This document shows, one piece after another, positions 1-5,578 of a DNA stretch of 5,972 nucleotides. The translations under genes were made by a program, and so were the position numbers. The DNA lies in contig DLMG01000002.1 in the NCBI GenBank assembly GCA_002479245.1, positions 1 to 5,972 of the forward strand, read 5' to 3'. This DNA is from Verrucomicrobia subdivision 3 bacterium UBA7542 (lineage in GTDB: Bacteria; Verrucomicrobiota; Verrucomicrobiia; Limisphaerales; UBA11358). The notes under the pieces were generated by a model. It was not told where the DNA came from, did not search any database, and saw nothing but the letters and a program-made list of their open reading frames with translations. Position 1 is the stretch's first letter; each line of letters opens with the position of its first letter.

Positions 1-2568
1 ATCGCCTCGAATGGCACGGACAGTCGCGTCGGCTCGCTGACAGCGGATTGGGAGCGGTTTTTTGAATGGAAACGCATTGAGCGCGAGGACGAGCCGCGCC
101 GGGTGTCTCTGGAGGTGATGATTCGCGGGACGTGCGACCGGGCGCGGTTGCTTGACCTGGTGGAAAATTTCACGCTGTTTTCGGAACACAAAGCCGGGCT
201 GGTAAAAGTCATCGGCCAGAACCATCAGGTTCTCGGCGTGAACAACGCCATTGTCTCGATGCTCGCCGCGCGCAAGCTGGGGCATGGGCGCGGCGGCGTG
301 TTCTGGCAGACGCAGGGCAGCGGCAAAAGTTTTTCGATGGTGTTCTTCGCGCAAAAAGTGCTGCGCAAGGTGGCGGGCAATTGGACGTTCGTGGTTGTGA
401 CCGACCGCGTGGAATTGGACGACCAGATTGCGAAGACTTTCAAGGCCACCGGCGCGGTGAGCGAAGCGGAAGGCGACGAGTGCCACGCCGCCAGTGGCGC
501 GCATCTGCGCGAGTTGCTGCGCGGAAATCATCGCTACGTTTTCACACTGATCCACAAATTTCAGACGCCGGAGCTGCTCTGCGACCGGCCTGACGTGATT
601 GTCCTCACGGACGAGGCGCACCGCAGCCAATATGACACGCTGGCGTTGAATATGCGCGCGGCGCTTCCGAAGGCGATGTTTCTCGCGTTCACCGGCACGC
701 CGCTCATCGCGGGCGAGGAACGGACGAAAGATGTGTTCGGCGATTATGTTTCCATCTACGACTTCCAGCAATCCGTCGAGGATGGCGCGACCGTTCCGCT
801 ATTTTACGAAAATCGCACGCCGGAATTGCAACTGGTGAACCCGGATTTGAATGAGGACATCTATAATCTCATTGAGACGGCGGAACTTGACCCCGAACAG
901 GAAGCCAAGCTCGAACGGGAATTAGGCCGGCAATACCACATCCTCACGCGCGACGACCGGCTGGAAACGGTGGCGCAGGACATTGTGCGGCATTTCCTTG
1001 GGCGCGGATTTGTTGGCAAGGCGATGGTGGTGTCCATTGACAAGGCCACCGCGCTAAAGATGCACGACAAGGTGCGGGCGCATTGGGCGGCGGAGCTTGG
1101 GCGGGTGCAAAAAGAATTGGGGCGTTACGACCTGGCGGCAGCGCGGAAAGCTGAATTGCTAGATCGTTTAAGGGTTTTGCAGACCACGGACATGGCGCTC
1201 ATCGTGTCGCCCGGCCAGAACGAGATTGAGCAGATGAAGAAGCATGACCTCGACATCCTGCCGCATCGCAAGCGGATGAATGAGTCGCAGCCGCCGCTGG
1301 ACGAGAAATTCAAGGACACTGAAGACCCGTTGCGAATCGTGTTCTTGTGTGCCATGTGGTTGACCGGCTTTGACGCGCCGAGTTGTTCCACGGTGTATCT
1401 CGACAAGCCGATGCGGAATCACACGTTGATGCAGACCATCGCACGCGCGAACCGGATTTTTCCCGGCAAGCATAGCGGCATGATTGTGGATTATGCCAAT
1501 GTGTTCGCCTCGTTGGAAAAGGCGCTGGCAATCTATGGCGCGGGCAAAGACGGCAAGAATCCGGTCAAGGACAAGGCGAAGCTGGTTGCAGATTTGCGCC
1601 GCGCCGTGGACACCGCGACTACGTTTTGCGCCACGCGCCAGGTGATTCTCCCGGCCATTGAGCAACTGGCCACCGGCAGCTTGGAGCGGTTGCAGCGGAT
1701 TGATGATGCTGTCAACGCGCTCATTTCGCCCGACCCGTTGCGTCGCGAGTTTTTCGGCCACGAACGACTCGTCAGCACACTTTATGGCGCGGTGAGACCC
1801 GACCCGGCGGCGTTGGAGTTTGCCGGTCGTGTCGCCAGCATTGTGGCCATCGCCAATGCCATCCGCACCAAACTCAATCCAAACCCGGCAGACATCACGG
1901 AAGTCATGGGCGACATCGGCAAGCTGCTCGACGCTTCCATCACGGGTGTTGACATGCCCGCCAAGCCCGCGCCGGTGATGGATTTGTCCAAGATTGATTT
2001 CGAGGCGCTCCGCAGTCGGTTCAAGGAATCCAAGCACAAGAATACTGACCTGGAAGTTTTGAAAGCAGCGATTCGTGCGCAGTTGGAAAAACTGATCAGT
2101 CTGAATAAAACCCGCGCCGATTTCGCGGAGAAGTTTGAGGAGTTGATTGAAAGCTACAATCAGGGCAGCCAGAGCATTGAGGGGTTGTTCGAGGAATTGC
2201 TGAAACTGAGCCGCAATTTGAACCTGGAACAGGAACGTCACGTCCGCGAGAACATGACCGAGGAAGAACTGGTGATCTTTGATATCCTGACGCGTCCGGC
2301 ACCTGAGTTGAGTGCCGACGAACGGGCTGAGGTCAAGAAAGTCGCCCGTGAACTGTTGAACAAAATGAAGCTGCTACTGGTGCTCAACTGGCGGCAGAAG
2401 TCCACGGCCCGTTCACAACTCAAGCTCACCATCGAAGACGTGCTCGACACGGGCTTGCCACGCATCTACACGCCAGAACTTTATCGGCAAAAATGTTCCG
2501 CCCTGTTCGAGCACGTTTACGAAAGCTATCCAGAACGTGACACGGGTGTATATGCGGCGGCGGCCTGA
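1..2568 (+). CDS. hsdR: Type I restriction enzyme, R (motor/restriction) subunit, 5'-truncated by the window edge
   Basis: The reading frame is open from the first base, so the start codon lies to the left; GTG 103 or a later ATG is not the true start. HsdR is the ATP-driven DNA translocase and nuclease subunit that works with HsdM and HsdS in the cytoplasm to cut unmethylated DNA. Counting codons from base 1, the motor motifs are all present: Walker A GSGKS (106-110), TDRVELD (134-140), the DEAH box (204-207), TGTP (231-234), TGFDAP (455-460) and QTIARANR (478-485). After about residue 680 comes a helical, charged C-terminal region ending in the FEHVYESYP signature usual for this subunit. 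About 855 residues are present; family members are around 1000-1100, so some 150-250 residues, including the PD-(D/E)xK nuclease core, lie outside. I see no frameshift or lost motor residue. hsdM and hsdS are not in the window. Confidence 0.95.
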   Translation: MASNGTDSRVGSLTADWERFFEWKRIEREDEPRRVSLEVMIRGTCDRARLLDLVENFTLFSEHKAGLVKVIGQNHQVLGVNNAIVSMLAARKLGHGRGGVFWQTQGSGKSFSMVFFAQKVLRKVAGNWTFVVVTDRVELDDQIAKTFKATGAVSEAEGDECHAASGAHLRELLRGNHRYVFTLIHKFQTPELLCDRPDVIVLTDEAHRSQYDTLALNMRAALPKAMFLAFTGTPLIAGEERTKDVFGDYVSIYDFQQSVEDGATVPLFYENRTPELQLVNPDLNEDIYNLIETAELDPEQEAKLERELGRQYHILTRDDRLETVAQDIVRHFLGRGFVGKAMVVSIDKATALKMHDKVRAHWAAELGRVQKELGRYDLAAARKAELLDRLRVLQTTDMALIVSPGQNEIEQMKKHDLDILPHRKRMNESQPPLDEKFKDTEDPLRIVFLCAMWLTGFDAPSCSTVYLDKPMRNHTLMQTIARANRIFPGKHSGMIVDYANVFASLEKALAIYGAGKDGKNPVKDKAKLVADLRRAVDTATTFCATRQVILPAIEQLATGSLERLQRIDDAVNALISPDPLRREFFGHERLVSTLYGAVRPDPAALEFAGRVASIVAIANAIRTKLNPNPADITEVMGDIGKLLDASITGVDMPAKPAPVMDLSKIDFEALRSRFKESKHKNTDLEVLKAAIRAQLEKLISLNKTRADFAEKFEELIESYNQGSQSIEGLFEELLKLSRNLNLEQERHVRENMTEEELVIFDILTRPAPELSADERAEVKKVARELLNKMKLLLVLNWRQKSTARSQLKLTIEDVLDTGLPRIYTPELYRQKCSALFEHVYESYPERDTGVYAAAA

Positions 2569-2628
2569 ACAAATGAATCAATGAAAAGCAAAAACTCAAA
2601 AGTAGAATTGTAAACCTGATACCACACG

Positions 2629-2922
2629 ATGCAAAACAACACAGAAACACTACCGGGAATCGACGTGCTCAACACTGGCTATGGCGATTTTGAACTCAGC
2701 TTTGACCCAAACAAGCCGGATGAAGTGCAAAAGGCCAAAGAGACCATTACCGACATGCTCAAGCGCGGCTATGCCATTTTTGTCAAACAAGGCAAGGAGA
2801 CATTCCGCGTCCGCAAGTTTGACGCCGACAAGAATGTTTACATTATTGGCAGCACACCGGCTGAGGAAGTCCCGATAGGGGAAGCGCGGGCAACTGCGGT
2901 GGGCCGGTCAGCCGGAGGTTAG
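2629..2922 (+). CDS. Small uncharacterised protein, 97 aa, first gene of a two-gene unit
   Basis: I do not recognise a named family. The protein is soluble-looking, with no signal peptide, membrane segment or cysteine. Its core (residues 12-73) reads as a compact alpha/beta unit: a strand around FELSFDP (21-27), a charged helix (30-46, EVQKAKETITDMLKRG), then strands around YAIFV (48-52), FRVRKFD (59-65) and VYII (70-73). The last 20 residues are low in order. Small proteins with a strand, an 'F-DP-P' turn and a helix leading to 'GYAIF' seem familiar from bacterial accessory regions, but only from memory. No clear Shine-Dalgarno sequence precedes ATG 2629; a TAGAAT at 2603-2608 could be a -10 box without a good -35. 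The stop lies two bases before the start of the next gene, so the two are probably co-transcribed. The 60-base gap from hsdR leaves open whether they share its transcript. Confidence 0.78.
   Translation: MQNNTETLPGIDVLNTGYGDFELSFDPNKPDEVQKAKETITDMLKRGYAIFVKQGKETFRVRKFDADKNVYIIGSTPAEEVPIGEARATAVGRSAGG
2914..2918 (+). promoter_or_regulatory. Shine-Dalgarno site GGAGG inside the end of the upstream gene
   Basis: A perfect GGAGG lies six bases before ATG 2925 and falls within the last codons of the 97-residue gene. It fixes the start of the 250-residue gene and supports translational coupling of the pair. Confidence 0.65.
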
Positions 2923-2924
2923 TC

Positions 2925-3677
2925 ATGGGTGAAGAAGCGAAGCTTGAGGTCGGCAAGGATCTCGTGACTTTAGCCCAAGCCTCCCGAAACTTGGCCGAAT
3001 CAAGTATTGGGCGGCAGGATTGGTCTGGCTTGCCAATTCCGATCCCCGGTTTGCGGCTGGTGCTTGAGCCACGTTACAAGCATAAAGCCATGGAAAATTT
3101 TAGCTGGAAGGAATGCTACGACGAGAACGGCGTCCGCCATGCTATCCCTCAAGAGCCACCGCGTCAGGCGTCCGAGTTCAGAAGAGTCAATTCCTGGTGG
3201 AGTGACAGATACCAAGTGACCGTGATTGTGTTTCAGGATAAGCAGGGCCGCGCCTGGTTCAGCTTGGATAAGGTGGACAGATTGTCGTTTGCTTTACAGA
3301 CTCTGGAGGCGGCCTCGGCATGGCCAGTCGAGGCTGAGCAAAAAGCCCAGAAGAAACTCGCCAGTCTTATCCCACAAGATTTATTCGAGTTATATTTGCT
3401 GACGGGTCATTTCACTGAAACCAGTAATCGCAGCCAGGTCACTTACCTGTTTCGGAAAGGCAGACCGACAATCGCGATGCGTGAGCGCGAAGAGTGTTCC
3501 TACTGGCTGTGTGCCCTTTGCCTGCACCCCATCGGCTATTATGGTGATACTTGGGCCGGAGTGATGTGTCCAACCGACGAAGTCATTGCGCATCTTTTAA
3601 TGATGCGCGGCTCAGAGGAAAAATACTGGGCCAATGCAAATCAGCACCCAATCGACCATCCTGCCGCTGGCGTGTAA
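2925..3677 (+). CDS. Uncharacterised protein, 250 aa, second gene of the two-gene unit
   Basis: The start is set by GGAGG six bases upstream and only two bases separate it from the previous stop. I cannot assign a function. The N-terminal half is rich in aromatic residues, with a WW pair at 91-92 and a strand-like stretch YQVTVIVF (96-103) followed by GRAWFSL (108-114), suggesting a small beta sheet. The C-terminal half is the part that looks conserved: LYLLTGHFTETSNRSQVTYLF (156-176), RPTIAM (180-185), a cysteine cluster C191, C196 and C199 followed by H201, then HPIGYY (201-206), CPTDEVIAHLLMMRG (215-229) and YWANANQHP (234-242). The cysteines and histidines might bind a metal, but the CxxC spacing sits in a hydrophobic run and this is only a guess. 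No signal peptide or membrane segment is evident. It ends 31 bases before the proposed IS boundary, so it appears intact. Confidence 0.85.
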   Translation: MGEEAKLEVGKDLVTLAQASRNLAESSIGRQDWSGLPIPIPGLRLVLEPRYKHKAMENFSWKECYDENGVRHAIPQEPPRQASEFRRVNSWWSDRYQVTVIVFQDKQGRAWFSLDKVDRLSFALQTLEAASAWPVEAEQKAQKKLASLIPQDLFELYLLTGHFTETSNRSQVTYLFRKGRPTIAMREREECSYWLCALCLHPIGYYGDTWAGVMCPTDEVIAHLLMMRGSEEKYWANANQHPIDHPAAGV

Positions 3678-3698
3678 GCAGCTTTTTGCATAAACGCA

Positions 3699-3708
3699 TT
3701 GCGCGCAG
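3699..3708. repeat. Left copy of putative IS target-site duplication
   Basis: TTGCGCGCAG here matches TTACGCGCAG at 4959-4968 at nine of ten positions. The two copies bracket the transposase gene and its promoter. IS1-family elements usually duplicate 8-10 bases of target. My rough estimate is that a match this good between the two flanks would arise by chance about one time in four, so this is only a candidate. Confidence 0.3.
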
Positions 3709-3761
3709 AAATCGGTCGGGACACAAATTCCCTGCCACCTGTAAAAGCATGACGGTTCGTG

Positions 3762-3779
3762 TATAATATCCATTGGAGG
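3762..3779 (+). promoter_or_regulatory. Transposase -10 box TATAAT and Shine-Dalgarno GGAGG
   Basis: A perfect TATAAT lies at 3762-3767, but no good -35 stands 16-18 bases upstream. GGAGG at 3775-3779 lies nine bases before ATG 3789. This decides the start: the in-frame GTG at 3759 overlaps the -10 box and would lie upstream of the likely transcription start. Confidence 0.5.
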
Positions 3780-3788
3780 TTGGTGGAT

Positions 3789-4934
3789 ATGATTTGTCCT
3801 CACTGTAAAAATGTCTGTAAAAAATATGGTTTCTTTGGGCAGGGGGAACGCTGCCAACGTTATCGCTGTAATTTATGCCAGAAAACTTTTTCTGACATTT
3901 CACACCGGCCACTAGGCAGGCTCAAAACGCCGCTTAAAAAGGCGACGCGAATCATAAACCTCCTGGTTGAAGGCATGGGCGTCCGCGCCACGGCACGGAT
4001 CACGAAAACGCATCCGAACACCATTCAGGCGGTGTTGGAAGTGGCGGGCAGTAAATCCGCCTTCTTGCTGGACAAGATGGTGCGTGAGGTCAATTTCCCT
4101 TTCGTCCAGGTTGACGAAATGTTTTGTTTTGTTGGCTGCAAAGAAAAAAATAACCTGACCGGAGACCCGGAACGTGGAAGGCAATCCATTTTCCTCGGCG
4201 TGGACGCGGACAGCAAGTTCATCATCAACTGGATGATCGGCAAACGCACTTCCTGCACGATTGAAAAATATATGCAGGACTTAAAATTGCGCGTCGCACG
4301 ACCATTCCAATTATCTACGGACGGCTACGAACTTTTTGAGGATGAGGTCAAGTGGGCGTTCTATGGCGAAGCCAGCTATGGCCAAGTGAGCAAAAAATTC
4401 ATTCATCCCAGAGCGAAGGATTCAAATACAGCGGAAGGACGTTATGAGCCAAGCCGGGTGAAGACGATCTATAAACGGCAGGTGTTCGGGCCGGTTCGAT
4501 TCGACAAAATCAGCACCTCCTATATTGACCGAACGCATTTGAACCTGCGGCTCTTCAACCGGCGGCTGACCCGCTTGACACTGGGATTTTCCAAAAAGCT
4601 TGAACATCTCAAGAATTCCGTGGCGCTTTCCATCGCACACTACAACTTTTGCCGAATTCATCATTCGCTCCAGGGTGAAACGCCGGCAATGGCGGCAAGA
4701 TTAACCGACCATATATGGTCCATCGGCGAGCTATTGACCGAATCGGGTCAAATCGGCTCTGAGAAATGGATTTGTCCTTTGCTTGAACGCACCGTTTCAC
4801 CCCCGATTAAAAATTCCTCAAAGCTGCACAATACCGCCATGAATGTGCCCTTTTATAAAACTTTCCACGACCCCGAGTTCGTCACCACAATTGACCACGA
4901 CAGCCGCGAGCACCCACAGCCCCAGCTCGCTTGA
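3789..4934 (+). CDS. IS1-family transposase, single ORF with zinc ribbon and DDE-type core
   Basis: This enzyme (381 aa) cuts and joins the ends of its own IS. Residues 3-30 form a zinc ribbon (Cys3, Cys6, Cys27, Cys30, with RYRCNLCQKTFS), equivalent to InsA of IS1. A helix-turn-helix segment follows (about 54-90, GVRATARITKTHPNTIQAVL). The catalytic core corresponds to InsB: VDEM with Asp109, then CFVGCKEKN, TDGYE with Asp178, and YIDRTHLNLR with Asp247, followed by RRLTRLTLGFSKKLEHLK and YNFCRIHHSLQGETPAMAARLTDHIW. Classical IS1 splits these parts over two frames; here they are one ORF. Two oddities: the third acidic position, normally Glu (IERHNLNLR in IS1), is Asp247, and about 65 residues (317-381) extend beyond the usual LTDHxW ending. 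The gene reads as AT-richer than hsdR, as expected of an acquired element. The family call is firm; activity is uncertain. Confidence 0.93.
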   Translation: MICPHCKNVCKKYGFFGQGERCQRYRCNLCQKTFSDISHRPLGRLKTPLKKATRIINLLVEGMGVRATARITKTHPNTIQAVLEVAGSKSAFLLDKMVREVNFPFVQVDEMFCFVGCKEKNNLTGDPERGRQSIFLGVDADSKFIINWMIGKRTSCTIEKYMQDLKLRVARPFQLSTDGYELFEDEVKWAFYGEASYGQVSKKFIHPRAKDSNTAEGRYEPSRVKTIYKRQVFGPVRFDKISTSYIDRTHLNLRLFNRRLTRLTLGFSKKLEHLKNSVALSIAHYNFCRIHHSLQGETPAMAARLTDHIWSIGELLTESGQIGSEKWICPLLERTVSPPIKNSSKLHNTAMNVPFYKTFHDPEFVTTIDHDSREHPQPQLA

Positions 4935-4958
4935 CTAAACACTTTACTTACATTTGAT

Positions 4959-4968
4959 TTACGCGCAG
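4959..4968. repeat. Right copy of putative IS target-site duplication
   Basis: TTACGCGCAG pairs with the copy at 3699-3708 with one G/A difference. It starts 25 bases after the transposase stop codon, a reasonable place for the right end of an IS. Confidence 0.3.
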
Positions 4969-4970
4969 TT

Positions 4971-5042
4971 GGCCGCGTGAATTTCCGAACCGATGCCGAC
5001 CATATCGCGCATATCCGCAAAATGGTCGGCGACGGAATTTAA
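4971..5042 (+). pseudogene. Possible gene remnant: coding-like tail ending in TAA
   Basis: The frame GRVNFRTDADHIAHIRKMVGDGI followed by TAA at 5040-5042 has the composition of a real protein end and no start of its own. It continues in the same frame as the sequence left of the IS if the element is removed at the direct repeat. The DHIAHIRKMVG stretch loosely recalls part of membrane dipeptidases (peptidase family M19), but it is far too short to name. It could equally be chance. Confidence 0.2.
4995..5030. repeat. Inverted repeat, 9-base arms, 18-base loop
   Basis: GCCGACCAT (4995-5003) and ATGGTCGGC (5022-5030) are perfectly complementary, and flanking AATTTCCG/CGGAATTT nearly extends the arms. 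It lies between the convergent transposase and XRE-type genes. No T run follows on either strand, so it is not a standard intrinsic terminator. A 9-base hairpin of this kind is expected about once by chance in 6 kb. Confidence 0.4.
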
Positions 5043-5049
5043 CCGCGAT

Positions 5050-5313
5050 TTAGCTATTTAATCCAACGATACGTCCGCTGGATTTCTGTTTGGGTGGAAA
5101 CAGATCGCCCACCGGCACACCAAAAACTTCGGCGAAAATTACGATTTGTTTGTCGGTTGCAATTGAGCGTAAGGTTTCGATATTAGCTAGGATGTCGCGA
5201 GTGATATAAATCCCCAGGAGTTGCATTTTGGTGACAAGCAAATCCTGCGACCAGCCTTTTTGGTATCGAAATCGGGCCACATTTCGTCCAATGACATTTG
5301 CGTTTTGAGTCAT
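5050..5313 (-). CDS. XRE-type (Cro/CI) helix-turn-helix regulator, 87 aa
   Basis: A small DNA-binding protein made almost entirely of one Cro/CI-type domain. Helix 1 is about residues 7-19 (IGRNVARFRYQKG), helix 2 22-32 (SQDLLVTKMQL), the recognition helix about 38-48 (TRDILANIETL), and helices 4-5 about 53-71 (TDKQIVIFAEVFGVPVGDLF). The Trp-Ser-Gln after helix 1 and the 'DILANIE' recognition segment are typical of small XRE regulators. A short basic tail (75-87) follows. ATG 5313 is chosen because the domain starts there; the frame stays open to GTG 5463, but that adds 50 Arg-rich residues lying over a noncoding palindrome. No strong Shine-Dalgarno is seen. A weak TTGCCG-N15-TATCAT promoter (complement of 5377-5403) is possible. 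The gene is divergent from the one at 5579 and convergent with the transposase. Likely roles are autoregulation and control of the divergent gene; this is inference. Confidence 0.87.
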   Translation of the reverse strand: MTQNANVIGRNVARFRYQKGWSQDLLVTKMQLLGIYITRDILANIETLRSIATDKQIVIFAEVFGVPVGDLFPPKQKSSGRIVGLNS

Positions 5314-5323
5314 ACCCGGCGAG

Positions 5324-5339
5324 GTTCGCAGATACGAAC
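5324..5339. promoter_or_regulatory. Small palindrome just upstream of the XRE-type gene, possible operator
   Basis: GTTCG (5324-5328) and CGAAC (5335-5339) are perfect inverted arms around six bases, 11-26 bases before the start codon at 5313. The position suits an autoregulatory operator of a small XRE protein. Five-base arms are short, so this is only suggestive. Confidence 0.3.
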
Positions 5340-5355
5340 GCATTTCCGCCCTCCG

Positions 5356-5498
5356 GCTTCGTGAATTGCGCCGCCGATGATACCGCTCCGTTCCGCTCGG
5401 CAAGGATGCTACGGGTCGGCTCAAAAAATCTCGCCGCTTCCGTTCCTCCTTGCCAATGCTCACGTCGCCAGTTGCGGCTGGTTAGGAATTCACGAAGC
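5356..5498. repeat. Nested inverted repeat (143-base palindromic element) in the divergent intergenic region
   Basis: The outer arms GCTTCGTGAATT (5356-5367) and AATTCACGAAGC (5487-5498) are perfect 12-base complements. Nested inside with almost the same centre (about 5427) are GGCAAGGA (5399-5406) and TCCTTGCC (5447-5454), plus a GCCGC/GCGGC pair (5370-5374, 5474-5478). Shared centring makes a single fold-back structure more likely than separate chance repeats. It may be a MITE-like or REP-like dispersed element, a structured RNA, or a protein-binding DNA structure. No clean target duplication touches its ends. It fills most of the 265-base gene-free stretch 5314-5578. Confidence 0.55.
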
Positions 5499-5505
5499 AG
5501 CCCTG

Positions 5506-5520
5506 CAAGCCTCTGGCTTG
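5506..5520. repeat. Short hairpin CAAGCC-TCT-GGCTTG
   Basis: Perfect six-base arms with a three-base loop, eight bases to the right of the larger palindromic element. No T run follows on either strand, so it is not an intrinsic terminator. Confidence 0.4.
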
Positions 5521-5541
5521 GGAGGCCGCTCAAATTTATGG

Positions 5542-5569
5542 TTGACAACTGTATCGTGTAAGATACTAT
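5542..5569 (+). promoter_or_regulatory. Candidate sigma70-type promoter with operator-like palindrome for the rightward gene
   Basis: A perfect -35 TTGACA (5542-5547) is followed after 16 bases by TACTAT (5564-5569), a four-of-six -10 box. The spacer contains GTATC (5551-5555) and GATAC (5562-5566), perfect inverted arms around six bases. TGTAAGA occurs twice, at 5557-5563 and 5569-5575. A repressor bound here would block the promoter. Transcription would start near 5576, only a few bases before ATG 5579, so the mRNA would be nearly leaderless. Confidence 0.45.
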
Positions 5570-5578
5570 GTAAGAAAT

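Larger units (their letters stand above)
3709..4958 (+). mobile_element. IS1-family insertion sequence, boundaries tentative
   Basis: The element is established by its transposase gene with its own promoter and ribosome binding site. The ends are inferred from the imperfect direct repeat flanking them. Immediately inside the left copy the sequence is AAATC. GATTT lies at 4956-4960 on the right, so short inverted ends exist only if the duplication is counted as eight bases. Beyond these five bases the two ends match poorly, and the long terminal inverted repeats usual for IS1 are not visible. The length would be about 1.25 kb, which suits a single-ORF IS1 relative. The presence of an IS is near certain; its exact limits are not. 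Confidence 0.5.

Noticed and set aside
1168..2241. Long open frame of 357 codons on the minus strand inside hsdR
   Set aside because: It lies opposite a gene with intact family motifs, and its translation has no recognisable domain. It is a codon-bias shadow in a GC-rich gene.
2581..2613. Ten-codon mini-ORF between hsdR and the 97-residue gene
   Set aside because: It has no ribosome binding site and is too short to separate from chance.
4995..5030. Intrinsic terminator for the convergent transposase and XRE-type genes
   Set aside because: The stem is good, but no run of T follows on either strand and the loop is 18 bases.
5314..5463. N-terminal extension of the XRE-type protein to GTG 5463
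   Set aside because: The added 50 residues are Arg/Ser-rich and coincide with the inverted-repeat element. The known domain begins at ATG 5313.
5356..5498. Integron attC site
   Set aside because: GTTAGGA at 5481-5487 resembles one attC core box, but its last base does not fit the consensus. No complementary RYYYAAC box is found at the other end and there is no integrase.
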